A DNA stretch of 64,000 nt from Terebella lapidaria. Taxonomy: Eukaryota > Annelida > Polychaeta > Terebellida > Terebellidae. The stretch is taken from positions 3,695,667 to 3,759,666 of the forward strand of contig OX424568.1 of NCBI GenBank assembly GCA_949152475.1. The letters are read 5' to 3'. The notes beneath the pieces were generated by a model, which was not told the DNA's origin, did no database searches, and saw nothing but the letters and a program-made list of their open reading frames with translations. Shown in pieces: positions 40,146-50,211 of the stretch. Position 1 is the stretch's first letter. Every line of letters starts with the position of its first letter. A program made the translations under genes and the position numbers.

Positions 40146-40774
40146 ACCTCAAGGATGACTGGGCGAAAACTCTTCCGACCTCTAGGTCAAAGGTCGTTTG
40201 ACGGATTGATCCCAAAATCAATAGGTTCTTCCCTATTGATATATGAACCTCCGTGCAAAGTTCTGCAGCCATTGCCTACATACTTTTTGAGTTATCGAGC
40301 GGAAACAAAGTAAAAAAAAAAACATTGATTTCATCCTCACGGACCTCACGGACCTCGGATCCGGCTGAAAAACAATAGGGTTCTTCCACATAATATGTCT
40401 GACCAATGCTGAAAATTTGGTGAAGATATATCGAGGCAAACTAAAGTTATCGGTCGGAAACCAAAACGGCGGAGAAAAAAAAAAAAAAAAAAAAAAAAGG
40501 AAAAAAAACATTCTGCTAAAACCATAAAGGCATTTCTTCCGAAATGCCTTAATAAATAGTGAGTTTGTTTGGAATTTTCGGTAGGAATCGCCCAACTAAG
40601 ACTGCAGCGATGTCGCTGCACGCTAGCTGGAACAGACCGCACAGTTTTTGGAATGCACTGCACGATAATTATGCCTCAAATACTTTGATCAAGATTTTCA
40701 ATTTTCGCGGCCAGGCGCGAGCCATTGGCTCGGCACAGCGATGTATACACTCAATACAGCGCTGTACACAGTAA

Positions 40775-41061
40775 GTTACTGTGTACAGCGCTGTATTGAG
40801 TGTACACCGTATACATCGCTGTTTCAAGTTGGAAATGTATTATATTCTGTGAATGATATACCATTAAGCGGCCCATATCACATGCCAATATTCACATGGC
40901 TGTAGATGAACTGTCGTCATATGCTAGTATCTCCTTCGTTGAGCCACAATAAATGTTTTAGAGCTTGACGCGTTGTCAGAATCGAAATCCTGACATGTCG
41001 CTCAAAACTTGATAACGGCGAGACTGAACATTCGTTTCTTGCTTTATTCACTTGCCCACAA
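40775..41061. other. Short spacer with a second copy of the long-arm terminus
   Basis: Positions 40776-40825 repeat the left terminus of the neighbouring 3-kb element (TTACTGTGTACAGCGCTG then TATACATCGCTG). Nothing else is recognised. Confidence 0.6.
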
Positions 41062-41173
41062 CAGGGGCGGATACAGGAATTTTGGAAGATGGAAAAGGGG
41101 GGGGGGGGGGGGGCACAACAGGGGCGGATACAGGAATTTTGGAAGATGGAAAAGGGGGGGGGGGGGGGGGGGG
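41062..41173 (+). repeat. Two tandem 57-bp units 'CAGGGGCGGATACAGG...' ending in long G runs
   Basis: Units start at 41062 and 41119, each with CAGGGGCGGATACAGGAATT, GGAAGATGGAAAA and a G run of 15-20. An opposite-facing CCGCCCCTG end with a C run lies at 37680-37739. The CAGGGGCGGAT start is a common terminus of non-autonomous hAT-type elements in marine invertebrates. Confidence 0.7.
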
Positions 41174-41527
41174 ACAGTAGACTGCGGTCGGGCCGGGGGT
41201 TTGATGCCCGGAGAAGGCCATCTAGTGCATTAACCCCCACCAGGTAATTGTGATTTCGCTGCACCCCAGAAGCGCCCAACATTTATTGGTTTCTCTGGAA
41301 AGCTATATGACTCCCTAGTTTTTGCCAGTATAATGGAGTGATATACACTATTCCACTATAAACGATGTTGACATAAGCGATGTTGACACCCAGAAGCTGC
41401 ATGAAACTATTTCATTCATATTAGAGAGTCTATATACCGGTCTGTTACCATGGCAACCGAGAGGCATACATTTCTAATATCGGTTATACATATACATATC
41501 GGTTGTACATTGTATTTCATAACGGTG
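41174..41527. other. Intergenic sequence, no gene seen
   Basis: Non-coding, AT-rich. GATGTTGACA is repeated at about 41366 and 41381, and CATATCGGTT/TATCGGTTAT words are repeated near 41480-41510. Nothing else is recognised. Confidence 0.5.
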
Positions 41528-41940
41528 TTAACGTAGTCCAGTACAAACAGTGAGGTAACGGAGAGTCAAAATTTAAAAGTCATTTCTTGAATATTATCTC
41601 TTTAAAATGACATTATTTTATATAGTAAATGATCAGCATCCTAATACTGGAAAGAAAATAGGGGGTCACCGTGCTCGTTTCTTCTACATATTCGATCAAA
41701 ATCACACATATTTACCTAAAATGACATAAATTCTGGCATTTTTGCACATTTTTTTGTCCATATTCACATCCTGCATCGTGTTTTCCATGCGAACGGATAC
41801 GGTGACCCCCTATTTTCTTTTCAGTTTTAGGATGCTGAACAGTTGAAGCTCTAGATAATGTTGATACAGGTATTTATTTTGAAAAACCCTTTGACCCCCT
41901 TCCCTCACTGTTTGGAGCGGACTACCTTAATGCGATATTC
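41528..41940. mobile_element. About 410-bp inverted-repeat MITE
   Basis: Outer ends GTAGTCCAGTACAAACAGTG and CACTGTTTGGAGCGGACTAC pair imperfectly. Inner arms CAGCATCCTAATACTGG with AAATAGGGGGTCACCGT and ACGGTGACCCCCTATTTTC with TTTTAGGATGCTG pair closely. The loop is AT-rich. Non-coding. Superfamily undetermined. Confidence 0.7.
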
Positions 41941-42552
41941 AATTAGGTAATTTATGACATGTACTAAAAACCTTTGTGAAAAATCTGATGTACATTTTGG
42001 GATCTCGGGAAGTACTTGGTATCACATATAACTATATGTCACCTTGGCAACAGATCGATATTTGACCAACACTCATGCCTCATTGATAACTATGTCAACA
42101 CTGATCCGCAAGTTGAAAATGATGTTCATAGCTTAGATCTAAACAGCACTGAAGGAAACAGAATATACATTTTGCATTATTCCATTTCATGATTCTTCTT
42201 TTTTTTAGTACATGTTACTAAGTAACGATCAAGCCAACAAAGTCAAAAATACCATTTTCGTGAACTGGAGACTTAATTATACCTTCCCAACGATACCAAA
42301 GAATGTTGGGCCCTTCTGGGTGCAACGGAATTGAAAAATAATGTTTTTTTTTTATAATGGGCTAATGGACTAATGTGATTTGTCTGGTACCTGTTCCTAA
42401 AATATTGCCAAGGGGAGCGAACCTGTATCGGCCGGGGTTCTGGGCTCATTGAAATCCATTGAATCCCATAGCTATTTTCAAATATTTGTGAAGTTTTTTT
42501 TTTTAAACGACGTGAGCCCGTCTCAGCCGGGGTCTGGGGCATAATCTCTCAA
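41941..42552. other. Intergenic sequence, no gene seen
   Basis: AT-rich. Two related words (TATCGGCCGGGGTTCTGGGC at about 42427 and CTCAGCCGGGGTCTGGGGC at about 42523), each near a poly-T run, suggest a degraded internal repeat. Nothing coding is supported. Confidence 0.4.
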
Positions 42553-42915
42553 ATTTCAGGCTTCTATAGATCACCAAAAAACTTGGATAGTGTTGCAAGA
42601 GTTGGACGTCACAGGTACCAGCTAGCACTGTGCGTGGGATTGTCCATGCTTCTTTGTAAAATATTGTTTTGGTACTCTCTCCCTGAAATTAGGTCCCACT
42701 TTATACTTTATAAACTTTATACTCCCACTTTATATCTCGAGAATCTCAGCATATACGAGGACAGTTTACAAACATCGATATTATTGTAATTTTGGACCAG
42801 GAGACACATTGGGGTGTACTCTACACAAACATGTTGATTTCGACCCGATCAAATGCAATTAAATGACAAGGCTAAATATAACATTGGGGTAAATTGCCAA
42901 CTTTTTCATTTTGAG
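42553..42915. repeat. Diverged half copy of the foldback family
   Basis: It matches the interior and right arm of the copy at 38220-38530: ATCTCGAGAATCTCAG, TTTTGGACCAGGAGACACAT, CTACACAAACATGTTGATTT and AACATTGGGGTAAATTGCCA occur in the same order. The left arm is not recognisable. Confidence 0.65.
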
Positions 42916-44306
42916 GGTTGTGGAGTTAAGTCAGTGAAGATTGGAACAGGAGTAACTATATCTGTTCATGAGAAAATACATATATCCAAAAAATTACCAA
43001 TTCCCTCGAGAGGAGGGAGTTTGATGAAGTGGTGAACTGGACGGGTGTACCTCAAGCGAACCAAGGTGATGACTTGCCTCAATAGATAGCTTCCTCTGGG
43101 CAAAAGCCTTTCACTTGGTTATCAACCTAACGGGACCAGCATGAGCAGTCATGTGCGACCTGGGGGATACATAGCTGACTGATCATGCCGAGGTCGTCCA
43201 CAAGATGGAAGCGAAGTACAAATGCATGAGCCTCTGTCTTGGCCTGCAAACAATGGATTGGGGGAATCCATGTGGTGAAAGAAGGAACCCCTGATCATCG
43301 AGGTTGGAGAAGAAACATCGAATTTCCTGTCGTCGCAATACACCAGACCCAGCAGACCACGGAAAGGCAGCCTAACCCAATAGATGACTCGACCACAGAC
43401 CACCAGGAATATTGTTGAATGGACAACCCCTGGGCCGATCAAACTAGTCTACCCACAGGGCAGAGGTCCTTCTCTGTTGGGAACATGTTGACGTAAACTG
43501 GAGCTCAGGTGTTGGCGTTGCCAATGGCACAACAGTGGTGATTTCCTAACTGTAAAAGAAGATAAAGGAGGTCACCGTGGGTGGGATGGGAGCTAAAACA
43601 AAGATGGCAAGCTGGCGATGAACTGGAGAGCCTCGCCTTACACAAAATAGGGGCCAGTCTTGACCAACCCAGAAAGGTGAATTTGAATTTGCCGGCTGAA
43701 ATAACTCGAGAAGAGGGGGGAGTTCACCTTCGGAAGGAGAGCCTAATCTCATCAAATGGTGGAACTCAGAGATGACAACTGTATGCTACATGCTATGCTA
43801 CACAATAAATGTTTATCAACATCGTCACTTCAGTCAACGTTCTGAACATAGAGGTCGTTTAAAAAAAAGAAGACCTCACTTTGGGATATCTGGAACCCAA
43901 GACCGGGGTTTCAATGATGTCAGTCACTGTCCTACATGAAAGAGATGGGGGGGGGGGGGTAATGTAATGGGTGGTGGTGAAGGAAGATATCGTATTACCA
44001 TCACAGATGGAAGCCAAGATTCGAGGGAACTAGATCTAAAGTCGAGTTCAACTTTACGGTCATTGAGCTGAACAATAACTGAAATGTACTCACCAGTACC
44101 AACAGCATGGGGCGAACCAGCAGTGAGAAGAGTCGGCATATACACTAAGCACCAAAAGTTCAGGTTCAACGTGTAAGCGACATCAGGACTCAAAATGGTC
44201 AGCTCAATGTCCACATGTGAACCCCGTCTAAATTCTGTCTCACACTTGGTCGGATGGTGCGATATAGAGGCCTCCAGACACCCTGCATGGTAGGTCTTGA
44301 AACAAG
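42916..44306. other. Unidentified sequence, possibly old transposon debris
   Basis: It is slightly richer in GC than its surroundings and has fairly codon-like stretches (43030-43790), but no frame is long enough or similar enough to a known family for a call. A G run lies at 43948-43957. CTACATGCTATGCTACACAA then AATAAATG near 43790 could be an old LTR end. Confidence 0.3.
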
Positions 44307-45011
44307 TGTAAAGTTCGGCGGGCGCCCGCTACAGGGCGTCCGGCACTACTGTACGGAATACTTCAACCAGGTACAGTCAGCCCGGAACGAGTCCGGCCTT
44401 CATACACTACGACATAACACATGCATCTCACCAACTCCTTAACTACAACATGCATATTACATAGTTATGGTAATGTAGCCGTGTGTAGAGCCCGAGATGC
44501 CATGGGAGCGGCACCACGGAACCCGTACACGTGGGCATGTTGCTGGCCGGCCTCGCCGAAGGCACTGTCGCAGAGATGGAACTCTGAGCCAGCCCGACGG
44601 TCTGCCAGAGCCTGTGTCACACCACCCCGGGTGGAGAAGAGAACTGGCGATCCACAGGGCTTGCGCCCCCGAGTCAGCAACTGTCTCTACCCCAGCCCGG
44701 GCCCCCCATGGAAATCGTCCCCAGGGCCCGCGAGGGCCTTACCCAAGACACAGGGACGTAAAGCTCATGGCGAGCCTCTCGGTTTGCTTTGGGACAATCT
44801 CACAGACCAAGCCAAATGCTCGCGTATATATCGAACCGAGAGGCGCGAGGAGAAACTAGGTCACCACTTGTTATAGTTTACTGGGCGCGATTAGGTACAG
44901 TGCGTTGCTAGGCAGCGCACGCTCGGAACTCGAGCGGTTTAAAGATAGGCCACAATACTTGTTAGTGTTTTGCAAAGACTCCTGCCGTGCGCTTTGGGAA
45001 AAATCACCACA
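44307..45011 (-). repeat. 3' LTR of the Ty3/gypsy element
   Basis: On the minus strand it starts TGTGGTGATTTT and ends CTTTACA. It is identical in length to the copy at 55459-56163. The plus-strand outer border is TGTAAAGTTC, preceded by the target duplication CAAG. Confidence 0.92.
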
Positions 45012-45262
45012 TTACCCTCTTCTTACAATGTTGGTCCCCAACATGTTCCGCCCGCGCCCAAAACTGCCAAAACCCGATTAGGTACAGTGCGTTGCTAGGC
45101 AGCGCATGCTCGGAACTCGAGCGGTCTAAAGATAGGCCACAATACTTGTTAGTGTTTTGCAAAGACTCCTGCCGTGCGCTTTGGGAAAAATCACCACATT
45201 ACCCCCTTCTTACAATGTTGGTCCCCAACATGTTCCGCCCGCGCCCAAAACTGCCAAAACCC
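44889..45262. repeat. 187-bp tandem duplication covering the 3' LTR edge and polypurine region
   Basis: Units at 44889-45075 and 45076-45262 are nearly identical. Each has GATTAGGTACAGTGCGTTGC at its start and CAACATGTTCCGCCCGCGCC near its end. The duplicated unit includes the first part of the LTR, the purine tract and about 50 bp internal to it. The 5' LTR side lacks this duplication. Confidence 0.9.
45012..45024 (-). other. Polypurine tract of the LTR element
   Basis: On the minus strand AAGAAGAGGGTAA lies directly before the TG that starts the 3' LTR, the expected place for the plus-strand primer. A second copy occurs in the neighbouring 187-bp duplication. Confidence 0.75.
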
Positions 45263-45650
45263 GACCAAGGCTTCGCATGGCGGGGTCCGGAAGAAGGCAA
45301 GATGGCAACACCCTAGGATTAGGACCTTAAGAGTCCCTTTTGGAAGAATGGGGAACGACCCCCGGACTTACGGAGTAAACTATAATGCGCTTTACAATTT
45401 GGAATAAACCCTAATAAACAAGCTAAAATTTTGACCGAGGCAGTCCAGAAGGGTGTGATGACCTTGGAAGGTCATCCGTTAGAAAAGCACGGTGTGTCGA
45501 GTCTTTGGAATATCTTTAAGGTTAACTTTTAAATTTGGAAATTTGGTAAAACGACACACCGAGTGATCAAAAGGACGGACCTGAGGCAGGGCAGAGCCAC
45601 CGAAAAGACTCCGGCACGCCGCCGTGTTGCCACAGCGGCGAGCCTAGAAC

Positions 45651-48600
45651 CTAGCCTTCCTCCTCCTCTTGCATCGACTCCTCGTCCGTGCCGCCTGTCT
45701 TGGGGTCCGGCGGCGGTGGAGGGTCCGTACGCTGCGGAAGCAGCGGAGCCGGCATGGAGTATTCCGGCTGCACGGGCGGACGAGACAGGCCTGGTGGCGC
45801 TTGCAGGGTTTTCGCTGGGGAACCTCGCATACCAGGTCCTGCCGGAGCCATAGCAAAAGAGGCTGGTAGAGCCATCGCGCCGAGGTGAGCCACGGCGCCG
45901 AACATGTCTACAATATCGCGGGTGCGCTGGGAGCCGGCCGTACGCTCTCTCCATATCCTAACTAGGATAGGGTAGATAGCCAGCTCCAAAGCAGCATCCG
46001 CCCGCCGGAGAACGGACTGGTCCATGGTGGATGACGAAAGGTCATCAACGCCCTGGAGCAGGCGAGTCCTAGCAGCCTCGGCTTCGTCGAGACGACGCCG
46101 TAGCTGCTGAGTCTCAGCCTCCAGTTGTTCCATCCGCGCGGTCACCTCGGGGGAGACGGAGGTCCTTTCGGACTGTTCGGCGCGGGCAGCGGCTTGCCCT
46201 TGGGCGAAAGCACGCCGTTCACAGTCGCCCGACAAAGTCCGGAAGCTCTCAAGGCTCCGCCGGGTACCTACCATGAGGCCTTGGTCGTGTGCAAGGTTGC
46301 ACGCGACACGAGAGGCCTCCGCACAGTACCGGCTAAGCCGTTCCAGAGAGCGGTCCATCTCCGCAACGAGGTACTCCGTGGTCTGAGTGAGCCTGCCACG
46401 CTGGGGGTGGTCCCAGGGGTACTCTTCTCTCACGCGGGTCAGCGTGGTTACACCTGCGGATCCCAAGTTACCAATGGCACGAGGGACCGGCAGGCTTGCC
46501 AACGCTGGATCCGATGGTATCCGATCCAAACCATCACGGCGATGGCCCACCGCCTGGCCTACAGTCTCACGGAGAGTCGCGTAGGCGCTGGCAGTCTCAG
46601 ATCCGAACTGTCGGAGCACATCTTCCGCCGGATTGAGGGCGTCCATGTTGAGGGAGGCTAAACTTTGCCATCCCGCGGACGTTCCCGCAATTGGAACAGA
46701 AGACGCGGACGTGGACCTCGAGAGAGGTGCTTCACGTCCGGAACCACTTGCGGTGAAATGAGTTTCACGTGGGGTCTTAGGTCTGACCACCGACGCGGAA
46801 CTCGAGGAGGCGGTGGTGTTAGAAACCACACGTCCCTCTGACGGACCCGCGGGTACCGTCACTTCCATCAAGTCCGGGTAGTCCTCCTGCGTCAAGGCGC
46901 CTGGAGACTGCAGAGGCGGCGTCCGGACCGGAACGGTTCCGGCGGACGAGCCTTTCCCCTGAGTCTTTGACTGGGGCCGACGCTTGGGGGACGCCACGCT
47001 TGTCTTCGCCACGATCTGCGGCATCTCCGACACGGTCATGGTAACCCGGTGCCGTTCTTCCATTACTTGAGCAGCCGGCGGTTGACGGACAGCCTCTGCT
47101 GCTGTCCGGGCAGCTTCCGCCGCCTGGTACTCCGCCATGGTCTTGTCCATCGATGCCATCAGGCGAGCTGTGTAGCTCGAGCCCGCGGACACGACGCCAG
47201 ACTCTTTCCATGCATCGTCCATGACGCGTTGTGCAAAGCGCCACGGAAGGTAATGGAAGATACGGTGTCTCACCGTCCCTGATGTAGTCATGGACGTCGC
47301 CACCCGAGGTGGAATGTATCCAAAATTGAATACAGGCCTGACTTCCTCCTCGCCGGTGTGCAGTCCCTCACCGTAGTGAGCACCGGCGTGGTGGGTGTTC
47401 AAGGCCTCTAAACTGGGGAAGTATCTCTCCTCAGGGCTACGCGAGTAGCACCGTCGACAGACAAACAACTTCACCCAGGGGTAATGGTACCCCGCAACGT
47501 GCCAGCTCAGGTGGTCGTAGGAAGGGTACGTACGATCCCGGTTGAGCGCACGATGCGGGTCCTTATACCCGACCAGGGACTCCGGACAGAGAGGGCAAAA
47601 CACACCGCTCTCCGTCACGGGGGGCAGCCCGGCGCGCTCCTCGTCCGTGAGTGGACGAGGCCTCGTAAAAGGCGCGTCAGCCGTCATGCCCGCCTCCGAC
47701 GAACGTCGGTTGTAGGCGTCCCTGCCATACCGTGCAAGGAAAGTGTGCCCTTGACGCACACCAGGGAGCTCGGGGCCCATACCAGCCCGCAGCCTCTGGA
47801 TAGAAGGCTGCTCCGAGGACGACCGTTTGTGTTTGGACGTCCCCGAACGACCGCTCGACCTGGGTTGTCGAGGCTCACTCTCCGCGCGCTGCTGAGTGGC
47901 GGCTCGCTGCTGTTCCTCACAGTAAGCCCGCCACCCCGCGTCCAGTGCGGCGTCGGACAGGTCCTTCTCCCCGTCCTTTACCGCTTGCCGGCGAAGGAGC
48001 TCCAACCGGAGATCTCCCTTCTGTGGCAAGGGCCGCCTTCTGTCCACTGGACTTGACCCGATCTCTGCCACTCCGGACGGCTTGGATTGTCCGGAGGTTT
48101 TGTCGGAGGAGGTTCCTTTTGGTGCCCCGGAGGGCGCCTTCTTACGGGAGCCTCCCAGACCCCGGTCGGACTTTGCGGAGGTACCGTCCGCGCTGCTTCC
48201 CGAAGGATTTGGCACATTGGCACCTCCGGACTTGGCGGAGGACCCTGACTTGCCGTCCGGCTTAGGCGCCAGCGGCTTAGGTCCTCCGGACTTAGGTCCG
48301 GACTGGGGCGGGGCACCACCGGACTTGCGTTTCCGGTGGTTCCGCTTTCTTTTCTTCCTCGGCGGAGGATTGGCCGAGTCTTTTCCCTCGGGATCGGACT
48401 TGGGTTGCCCACGGTTAGAGACCTCCAATTTCTGTTGGGCCTCCCACTGTTTCCGGGCAACTTCTTTAGCTCGGGCCCGCGTACGCTTGGAGACGGGCGT
48501 AACAAACCCATCATCCTTGCTGGCAGTGTCTACCGAGCTGGCTCCCTGCTCCGAGGCCGGAACTTGGGACGCAGCTTGCTCAGCCGCATCAACCTGTTCG

Positions 48601-49463
48601 GCCCAGGTCGCAGGTTTGCCCTGATCCTGCGGACCAGGCTCCGGAGGTGCGGACACCGAGGAGTTCTCGCCGGAACCGGTGTCCGGACGGCCGCGGCGAG
48701 TACTCTCATCCGTCGCAAGAGGATCAATCAACTTGCGGGCAACTTCTTTAGCTCGGGCAACTTCTTTAGCTCGGGCCCGCGTACGCTTGGAGACGGGCGT
48801 AACAAACCCATCATCCTTGCTGGCAGTGTCTACCGAGCTGGCTCCCTGCTCCGAGGCCGGAACTTGGGACGCAGCTTGCTCAGCCGCATCAACCTGTTCG
48901 GCCCAGGTCGCAGGTTTGCCCTGATCCTGCGGACCAGGCTCCGGAGGTGCGGACACCGAGGAGTTCTCGCCGGAACCGGTGTCCGGACGGCCGCGGCGAG
49001 TACTCTCATCCGTCGCAAGAGGATCAATCAACTCCGCGGGCGGATGCAACTCGATATCCAAACCACCGGGCCCCGCATCGCTGTAGTCCATCTCTGACTC
49101 CTCGCGTAGGAGTGGAGACGGATCAACAAGCTTCTCGGCTTCTATAGCAGCCAAGTTGCTCTCGGTCTCAGTGCCGGAGTCAGATTCCTCAGAACCCGTA
49201 TACGAGCCTCGGGAGTCGGTCGTGCGACCGTCATCCTCAGACTCGCTTCGTCCCAAGTACGTGTTATCGCGCTCAAGAGACTCATCCCCGGACTGGATCT
49301 TGCGATCACGGTCCGGCGGCACCTTCCCTCCCGTGCTTTCCCCATCACTTGCCTCAGACATGGCAAATTCAAGCGCTCTAAGCGTAAAACACTGGGAGTC
49401 AGATCTGCTGATCTGTCTCCACCAGTGCCGAGTGCTCGAATGACCAGTGTACACAAAGTTCAC
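45651..49463 (-). CDS. Extra long reading frame (1,270 codons) between pol and the 3' LTR, function unknown
   Basis: A single open frame in the same direction as gag and pol. It has an acidic, Ser/Glu-rich N-terminus (first 130 residues), a 100-residue segment present twice in tandem (about 145-345), a Lys/Gly/Pro/Ser-rich basic stretch (about 360-480), and a paired zinc-finger-like region near 619-695 (FCPLCPESL, LSWHVAGYH, FVCRRCYS, LNTHHAGAHYG). Further on are an Ala/Arg coiled coil near 1109-1145 (MEQLEAETQQLRRRLDEAEA) and a Pro-rich, acidic tail (DPPPPPDPKTGG). I do not recognise the family. Position after pol is where some Ty3 relatives carry env or accessory frames, but I see no signal peptide or membrane anchor. 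The finger plus coiled-coil layout recalls ORF1/gag-like nucleic-acid-binding proteins. It may belong to the element, be captured host sequence, or come from another element. The frame looks whole. Confidence 0.6.
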   Translation of the reverse strand: MNFVYTGHSSTRHWWRQISRSDSQCFTLRALEFAMSEASDGESTGGKVPPDRDRKIQSGDESLERDNTYLGRSESEDDGRTTDSRGSYTGSEESDSGTETESNLAAIEAEKLVDPSPLLREESEMDYSDAGPGGLDIELHPPAELIDPLATDESTRRGRPDTGSGENSSVSAPPEPGPQDQGKPATWAEQVDAAEQAASQVPASEQGASSVDTASKDDGFVTPVSKRTRARAKEVARAKEVARKLIDPLATDESTRRGRPDTGSGENSSVSAPPEPGPQDQGKPATWAEQVDAAEQAASQVPASEQGASSVDTASKDDGFVTPVSKRTRARAKEVARKQWEAQQKLEVSNRGQPKSDPEGKDSANPPPRKKRKRNHRKRKSGGAPPQSGPKSGGPKPLAPKPDGKSGSSAKSGGANVPNPSGSSADGTSAKSDRGLGGSRKKAPSGAPKGTSSDKTSGQSKPSGVAEIGSSPVDRRRPLPQKGDLRLELLRRQAVKDGEKDLSDAALDAGWRAYCEEQQRAATQQRAESEPRQPRSSGRSGTSKHKRSSSEQPSIQRLRAGMGPELPGVRQGHTFLARYGRDAYNRRSSEAGMTADAPFTRPRPLTDEERAGLPPVTESGVFCPLCPESLVGYKDPHRALNRDRTYPSYDHLSWHVAGYHYPWVKLFVCRRCYSRSPEERYFPSLEALNTHHAGAHYGEGLHTGEEEVRPVFNFGYIPPRVATSMTTSGTVRHRIFHYLPWRFAQRVMDDAWKESGVVSAGSSYTARLMASMDKTMAEYQAAEAARTAAEAVRQPPAAQVMEERHRVTMTVSEMPQIVAKTSVASPKRRPQSKTQGKGSSAGTVPVRTPPLQSPGALTQEDYPDLMEVTVPAGPSEGRVVSNTTASSSSASVVRPKTPRETHFTASGSGREAPLSRSTSASSVPIAGTSAGWQSLASLNMDALNPAEDVLRQFGSETASAYATLRETVGQAVGHRRDGLDRIPSDPALASLPVPRAIGNLGSAGVTTLTRVREEYPWDHPQRGRLTQTTEYLVAEMDRSLERLSRYCAEASRVACNLAHDQGLMVGTRRSLESFRTLSGDCERRAFAQGQAAARAEQSERTSVSPEVTARMEQLEAETQQLRRRLDEAEAARTRLLQGVDDLSSSTMDQSVLRRADAALELAIYPILVRIWRERTAGSQRTRDIVDMFGAVAHLGAMALPASFAMAPAGPGMRGSPAKTLQAPPGLSRPPVQPEYSMPAPLLPQRTDPPPPPDPKTGGTDEESMQEEEEG
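48462..49032. repeat. 300-bp-period tandem duplication inside the extra frame
   Basis: Two copies (about 48462-48732 and 48762-49032) are identical or nearly so by eye and keep the reading frame (period 300 = 100 codons). The shared protein starts LIDPLATDESTRRGRPDTG and ends SKRTRARAKEVAR. A shorter AKEVAR repeat sits at the junction. Near-identity means the duplication is recent. Confidence 0.92.
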
Positions 49464-50211
49464 AGATCAAGTAGGCATCAAGTGGTAGCAGCTATTCTAC
49501 ACGCGCGGCAGTGCAGCGTGTCGCCGTGGAAACGTCTATTCATAGCATCAATCAATACGGACTGACAAATGAATAACGTTTTGTAACAATAGGCTTACGC
49601 ATATACACGCATCTCCCCCCGGTGTCTCCTATCACTCCATGTATACGGGTGGTAAAAAGTACTGGCCATCCCGGGGGATCCCGCAATTAAAACAAAGTAA
49701 TTAAAATCAGTCATTAGCTTATGCTACCGCTCTGGCAGTGAATGACGTGAAGTTAATCACTACAGCAGGATAGAGATTGTATACAATGTATCAGAAGTCG
49801 ATCTACTTGTGGGTGGAACGAGTATGTCCAACTTACAACAATGTAAATAAAATCTACACTGTTCGAACCAGCGATGGAAACAAATCCACCACCGTTCGCC
49901 TGCTTTTCATAGATCACGGCACAACAAGCTTCTGATACACAAAACACAATCTCTTAAACCCCTCTCAAGCACCAGGAAAAAGATATATCACTAAACTTAT
50001 CTCAATGCATGATTGAATAAATAAGAATAGCGTTTCCACGGCATGCACGCATACTTGTGGCTTATATAATCCACTCAAGAAATTATAACATGAGATGGAA
50101 AATAAACAAAATCACTCCCCATAGCCGCTGTTACGCTTACAAGGTGATCGGACATGCCCAAGGCAGCCGAACGAACAGTTGGGCGCCCTATGGGCGTTTG
50201 CAATGCGCCCA

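Larger units (their letters stand above)
37785..40774. mobile_element. 3-kb element with about 190-bp terminal inverted repeats
   Basis: The left arm (37785 to about 37978) begins TTACTGTGTACAGCGCTG. The right arm (about 40581-40774) is its near-exact reverse complement ending GCGCTGTACACAGTAA. Both carry GCACGCTAGCTGGAACAG or its complement. No transposase is coded. The interior holds a nested foldback copy (38105-38677), an eight-unit 147-bp array and an A-rich tract at 40475-40510. A second left-arm start (TTACTGTGTACAGCGCTG at 40776) abuts the right end, so part of another copy sits directly beside it. Long arms and no coding suggest a Mutator-like or foldback element; the superfamily is open. 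Confidence 0.75.

Noticed and set aside
40233-40663. Minus-strand frames with poly-Phe run
   Set aside because: Produced by a poly-A tract and element arm; not coding.
44421-44876. 151-codon plus-strand frame, repeated at 55573-56028
   Set aside because: It lies in the two LTRs; the repetition reflects LTR identity, not a gene family.
47484-49097. Several long plus-strand frames opposite the extra frame
   Set aside because: High GC and codon bias of the minus-strand frame keep the antisense strand open; no domains seen.
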